DNA from: Cryptomeria japonica
Lineage: Eukaryota; Streptophyta; Pinopsida; Cupressales; Cupressaceae
Assembly (NCBI RefSeq): GCF_030272615.1
Contig: NC_081412.1
Coordinates: 694,346,083 to 694,410,082, forward strand
Direction: 5' to 3'
Length of the DNA: 64,000 nt
In this document: one piece after another, positions 61,636 through 64,000 of the stretch
How positions within the stretch are numbered: position 1 is the stretch's first letter
How the letters are laid out: each line of letters begins with the position of its first letter
Position numbers and translations under genes: made by a program
The notes under the pieces: generated by a model
Seen by the model: only the letters and a program-made list of their open reading frames with translations
Database searches by the model: none
What the model was told of the DNA's origin: nothing

Positions 61636-62119
61636 GAACTAGGTCTTTGACCAATATGTGTGAGACTAGATGAAAATGGAAAAAGTATGGAGGACCAAGA
61701 GTTGGATGGAATGTAAATGAATCTGAGGTTTACTTGCAATGTCCAAAGTGTAAGACCAAGTATGTATGTAGTAGAGTAGGTGTGGCTTCCAAAGAGATAA
61801 TAGTTTCTCTTGATGAGGTAAGTTGACCTTGACTCTAAGTAAGACCAAATGAGACCCAAAGGTGATAGACCTTGATGAGGGACCACTTAGAAAAATGTTG
61901 TTGTATGTAGTGTGTTGACAAAGTAAGATGAGGACAAGCAACCTTTTGACTCAAGTTTAGACAAATGTGAATGTAATGCAAGGTGTAAAGAAATGATGGA
62001 CTTTGTGAGACCCAAAGATAGGTTGAATGCTAGATGAAAACCTAGAGAGATGCCTAGGAAGCTCAATAAGTCTCAAACTGATTGTTCCTTGTTTGTTGGA
62101 TTATGAACATTTTCAATTC

Positions 62120-62300
62120 TAAACACAGACATGCCTATATACTTCACAAACATGCTCAAATGACACAGATGCTATTTTGTCAGACACAGACACATTTCTA
62201 AGATGTTGAAAATGAAAAGTTGCTCAAAAGACACAGATGCATTTCTGCCCTTCACAGACGCGGTTAAATGACACAGACGTGTTTCTGCAAACTTTGTGCA
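62120..62300 (-). repeat. CGCGTCTGTG-like units in the G2 leader, proximal cluster
   Basis: On the plus strand: acacagacatgc, acacagatgct, acacagacaca, acacagatgca, cacagacgcgg, acacagacgtg, about 20-45 bases apart. Confidence 0.7.
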
Positions 62301-63479
62301 ATTTTTTCATGTGAAGTTGCTTGTTGTGACCAAATATGAATGTTTGACTATTTTTCATGACAAGAGGACACAATGTTGATGCAGACTCAATGTTTGCAAG
62401 TGTTTAGATTCAAAATGATTCCAAAGAAAAGTGTGTTTGTTTGATGTAAAATTTGTTTTGCATACACTTGAAGACACAAAAGACACAATGTTTTGATGTT
62501 TGGTCTTGAATGTTTGAATGTTTAAAATAAGTCAAGCACAATTCTTATGGCTGGCCAAGACAATAGTTGTTGATCCCACATGAGGCTATGCTATTTAGAG
62601 CGGATACTTAGATGCTTGACCCCACTGGCTCCACCCTCGACATTCACTTCTTAGAGTAGCCCAGCATCAGTCCCCATGAAAAATCCTCGTGGTGAACTTT
62701 GTATCTCTACTAAGAACCATATGTGTGTGGGTCGCTACCAGAGGTCTGACCTCCTGCCCCAACAACTAGAAGGATTTTGGCTTCTAAAAATAAAAAGGTG
62801 CTAGTAAGGGCATCCGCTTGTGTAGCCTTACATGTGGCACTTTCATCTCTATAAATATAGAAGGCTCCCAACCGGTAGGGGTTACGCCCTACAAATGATC
62901 AAATAAATTTGTTCAAACAGGTTTATGGGGAGACATAGTGTCGGTATGAACTAATCTGCACACGTTATCCATAGTTTTCACCATGAATACATTTGTTTAT
63001 AGTGGTTCGGAAGAGGTGGGTTTTCCTCACTACCACTTGGGTCATTCTCTCCTCACTAGTAGTCCTAATGACCACACGGGGAGACAGACCCTCTAAAGAT
63101 TAAACAAAAAGAGCCTATTGCTCAAGACACAAAAGGCAATGGTTCAATTTTAGTGCACCAATTGAAGTGTTTGCTAGTCTATGAAAATAAGGCACACAAT
63201 AAAAATAAAAAACCCTTGTCAAGATCCTGCAACAAAGATTTGTTAGTAGTTTGGATTGTTTCAAATGATCACCCCTTCCTGCAAGCACACAAGTTAGGTA
63301 AATTTTAGATCCAAAAGACTTTGTAAAAATAGGGGCCTTCAACAAAATTATTTTGCTTTCAAGACAAGCTACACCATTTTTGTTACCTAGAACTGAATAT
63401 GTTAGCTCAAAATAAACCAAATCTAAAAATCTGAATGATGAATAACTAAATCAAAGAAATCCCAAAATGTAACAACCTC

Positions 63480-63740
63480 ACATAGACATGGTTATTAGAA
63501 ACACAAACACTCTATAACTTTGCAGAAGTGCTTAGATCCAACACAGATGTAGTTCTAGAACAAAGACATGGCTCCTAGATGCAAACACGCCTGAAGACTT
63601 CACAGATGCGACTAGGGAACACAGACATGTTTCCCCGAATCTAGAAAAAAAAAAAAATACTGTCGAGGGCGCAGACGCGATTCCAGATGTCACAGACATG
63701 ACAGAAAACAAAAAACGCGATCCAAAAGTATGCAGACGTG
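63480..63740 (-). repeat. CGCGTCTGTG-like units in the G2 leader, distal cluster
   Basis: On the plus strand: acatagacatgg, acacagatgtag, caaagacatgg, cacagatgcgac, acacagacatg, gcgcagacgcga, cacagacatga, gcagacgtga. The cluster lies within 400 bases of the 5' LTR. Confidence 0.7.
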
Positions 63741-63851
63741 AAAATATCAAAATGTTGTCAGAAATGTTAGATCTGCAACTTCAAAACACAAAATCTGCAA
63801 CAACAGATGTTAAATGCAAAAGGGACAAGAGTCACACCGAGCATGCCAAAA

Positions 63852-64000
63852 TGTATACGGTGAAAATGGATAACAACAATATTGAAAGGCTAAATGCATT
63901 CAACCACAAAACCCTAGCCTAACAACAACAAAGATCCACCATAACAAATGAAGATTACCTAAGACAATGCAAATCAAATGAAGTCACAAAGATTATACCA
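63852..64000 (-). repeat. 5' LTR of G2, first 149 bases in view
   Basis: TGTATACGGTGAAAATGG..., identical to 48375-48523 except at six positions. Continues beyond the window. Confidence 0.9.

Larger units (their letters stand above)
61636..63851 (-). other. G2 5' leader
   Basis: 2.2 kb without a gene between the PBS region and gag. It contains clusters of 'acacagacgcg' and 'cacagacgtg' (reverse complement CGCGTCTGTG) at about 62120-62300 and 63480-63740. The sequence next to the LTR on the minus strand is TTTTGGCATGCTCGG; it should hold the PBS, but I could not match it to a tRNA. Confidence 0.6.
48375..64000 (-). mobile_element. G2: Ty3/Gypsy (Tat-type) element with antisense PMD gene, 5' LTR running off the window
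   Basis: Minus strand from the right: partial 5' LTR, a 2.2 kb leader, gag, protease, G-patch linker, RT, RNase H, second RNase H, integrase, a spacer, then a plus-strand PMD gene, PPT and 3' LTR. The LTR parts that can be compared differ at 6 of 149 bases. No nested insertion is seen within it. About 15.6 kb in view. Confidence 0.9.

Overview
Nuclear DNA of a plant with a large, repeat-filled genome. A gymnosperm such as a conifer is my best guess, inferred from old, deeply nested LTR retrotransposons and the absence of any ordinary host gene; the sequence does not prove it. No host protein-coding gene, tRNA, rRNA, CRISPR array or bacterial feature is supported. Nearly everything belongs to LTR retrotransposons in various states of decay, so almost all coding entries are pseudogenes.

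Layout. 1-880 is the end of a Copia-type LTR. 1683-6242 (+) is 'H1', a Copia-like non-autonomous element whose gag-pol is replaced by a long protein I do not recognise. 6243-8000 (+) is the 3' end of a Copia element (C3: RT tail, RNase H, 3' LTR), apparently cut by H1. 8001-10134 (+) is the 3' end of a Ty3/Gypsy element (G3). 10306-11866 (+) is a second H element (H3), whose LTR is interrupted by G1. 11867-32759 (-) is G1, a Ty3/Gypsy element of the Tat type, broken by the complete Copia element C1 (22356-29821, TSD TAAAT/TAAAC). 32760-47338 (-) is a third H element (H2). It is broken by the complete Copia element C2 (34107-41801, perfect TSD ATTAT), by solo LTR S1 (42623-43909) and by solo LTR S2 (46013-47168, perfect TSD CTCAC). 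47339-48374 holds two truncated LTRs. 48375-64000 (-) is G2, a second Tat-type element whose 5' LTR runs off the right edge.

How the parts work. C1 and C2 have the Copia order gag, protease, integrase, RT, RNase H between LTRs of about 1.5 kb, with a PBS matching initiator tRNA-Met. G1 and G2 have gag with a zinc knuckle, protease, a linker with a G-patch motif, RT, a degenerate RNase H, a second RNase H and integrase. G2 also has, between pol and its 3' LTR, a gene on the opposite strand with its own TATA box, a probable intron and a decayed plant mobile domain (PMD) protein. The H elements have Copia-style LTRs and polypurine tracts but no gag or pol, so they probably relied on autonomous Copia relatives.

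Most notable: the H-protein family seen in three separate elements; the antisense PMD gene of G2 with an intron containing repeats that resemble its own splice donor; a CGCGTCTGTG-type motif array in both the antisense intron and the sense leader of G2; the G-patch in both Tat elements; and a hairpin bracketing the polypurine tract at the 3' LTR junction of the Copia/H elements. All boundaries and similarities were read by eye.
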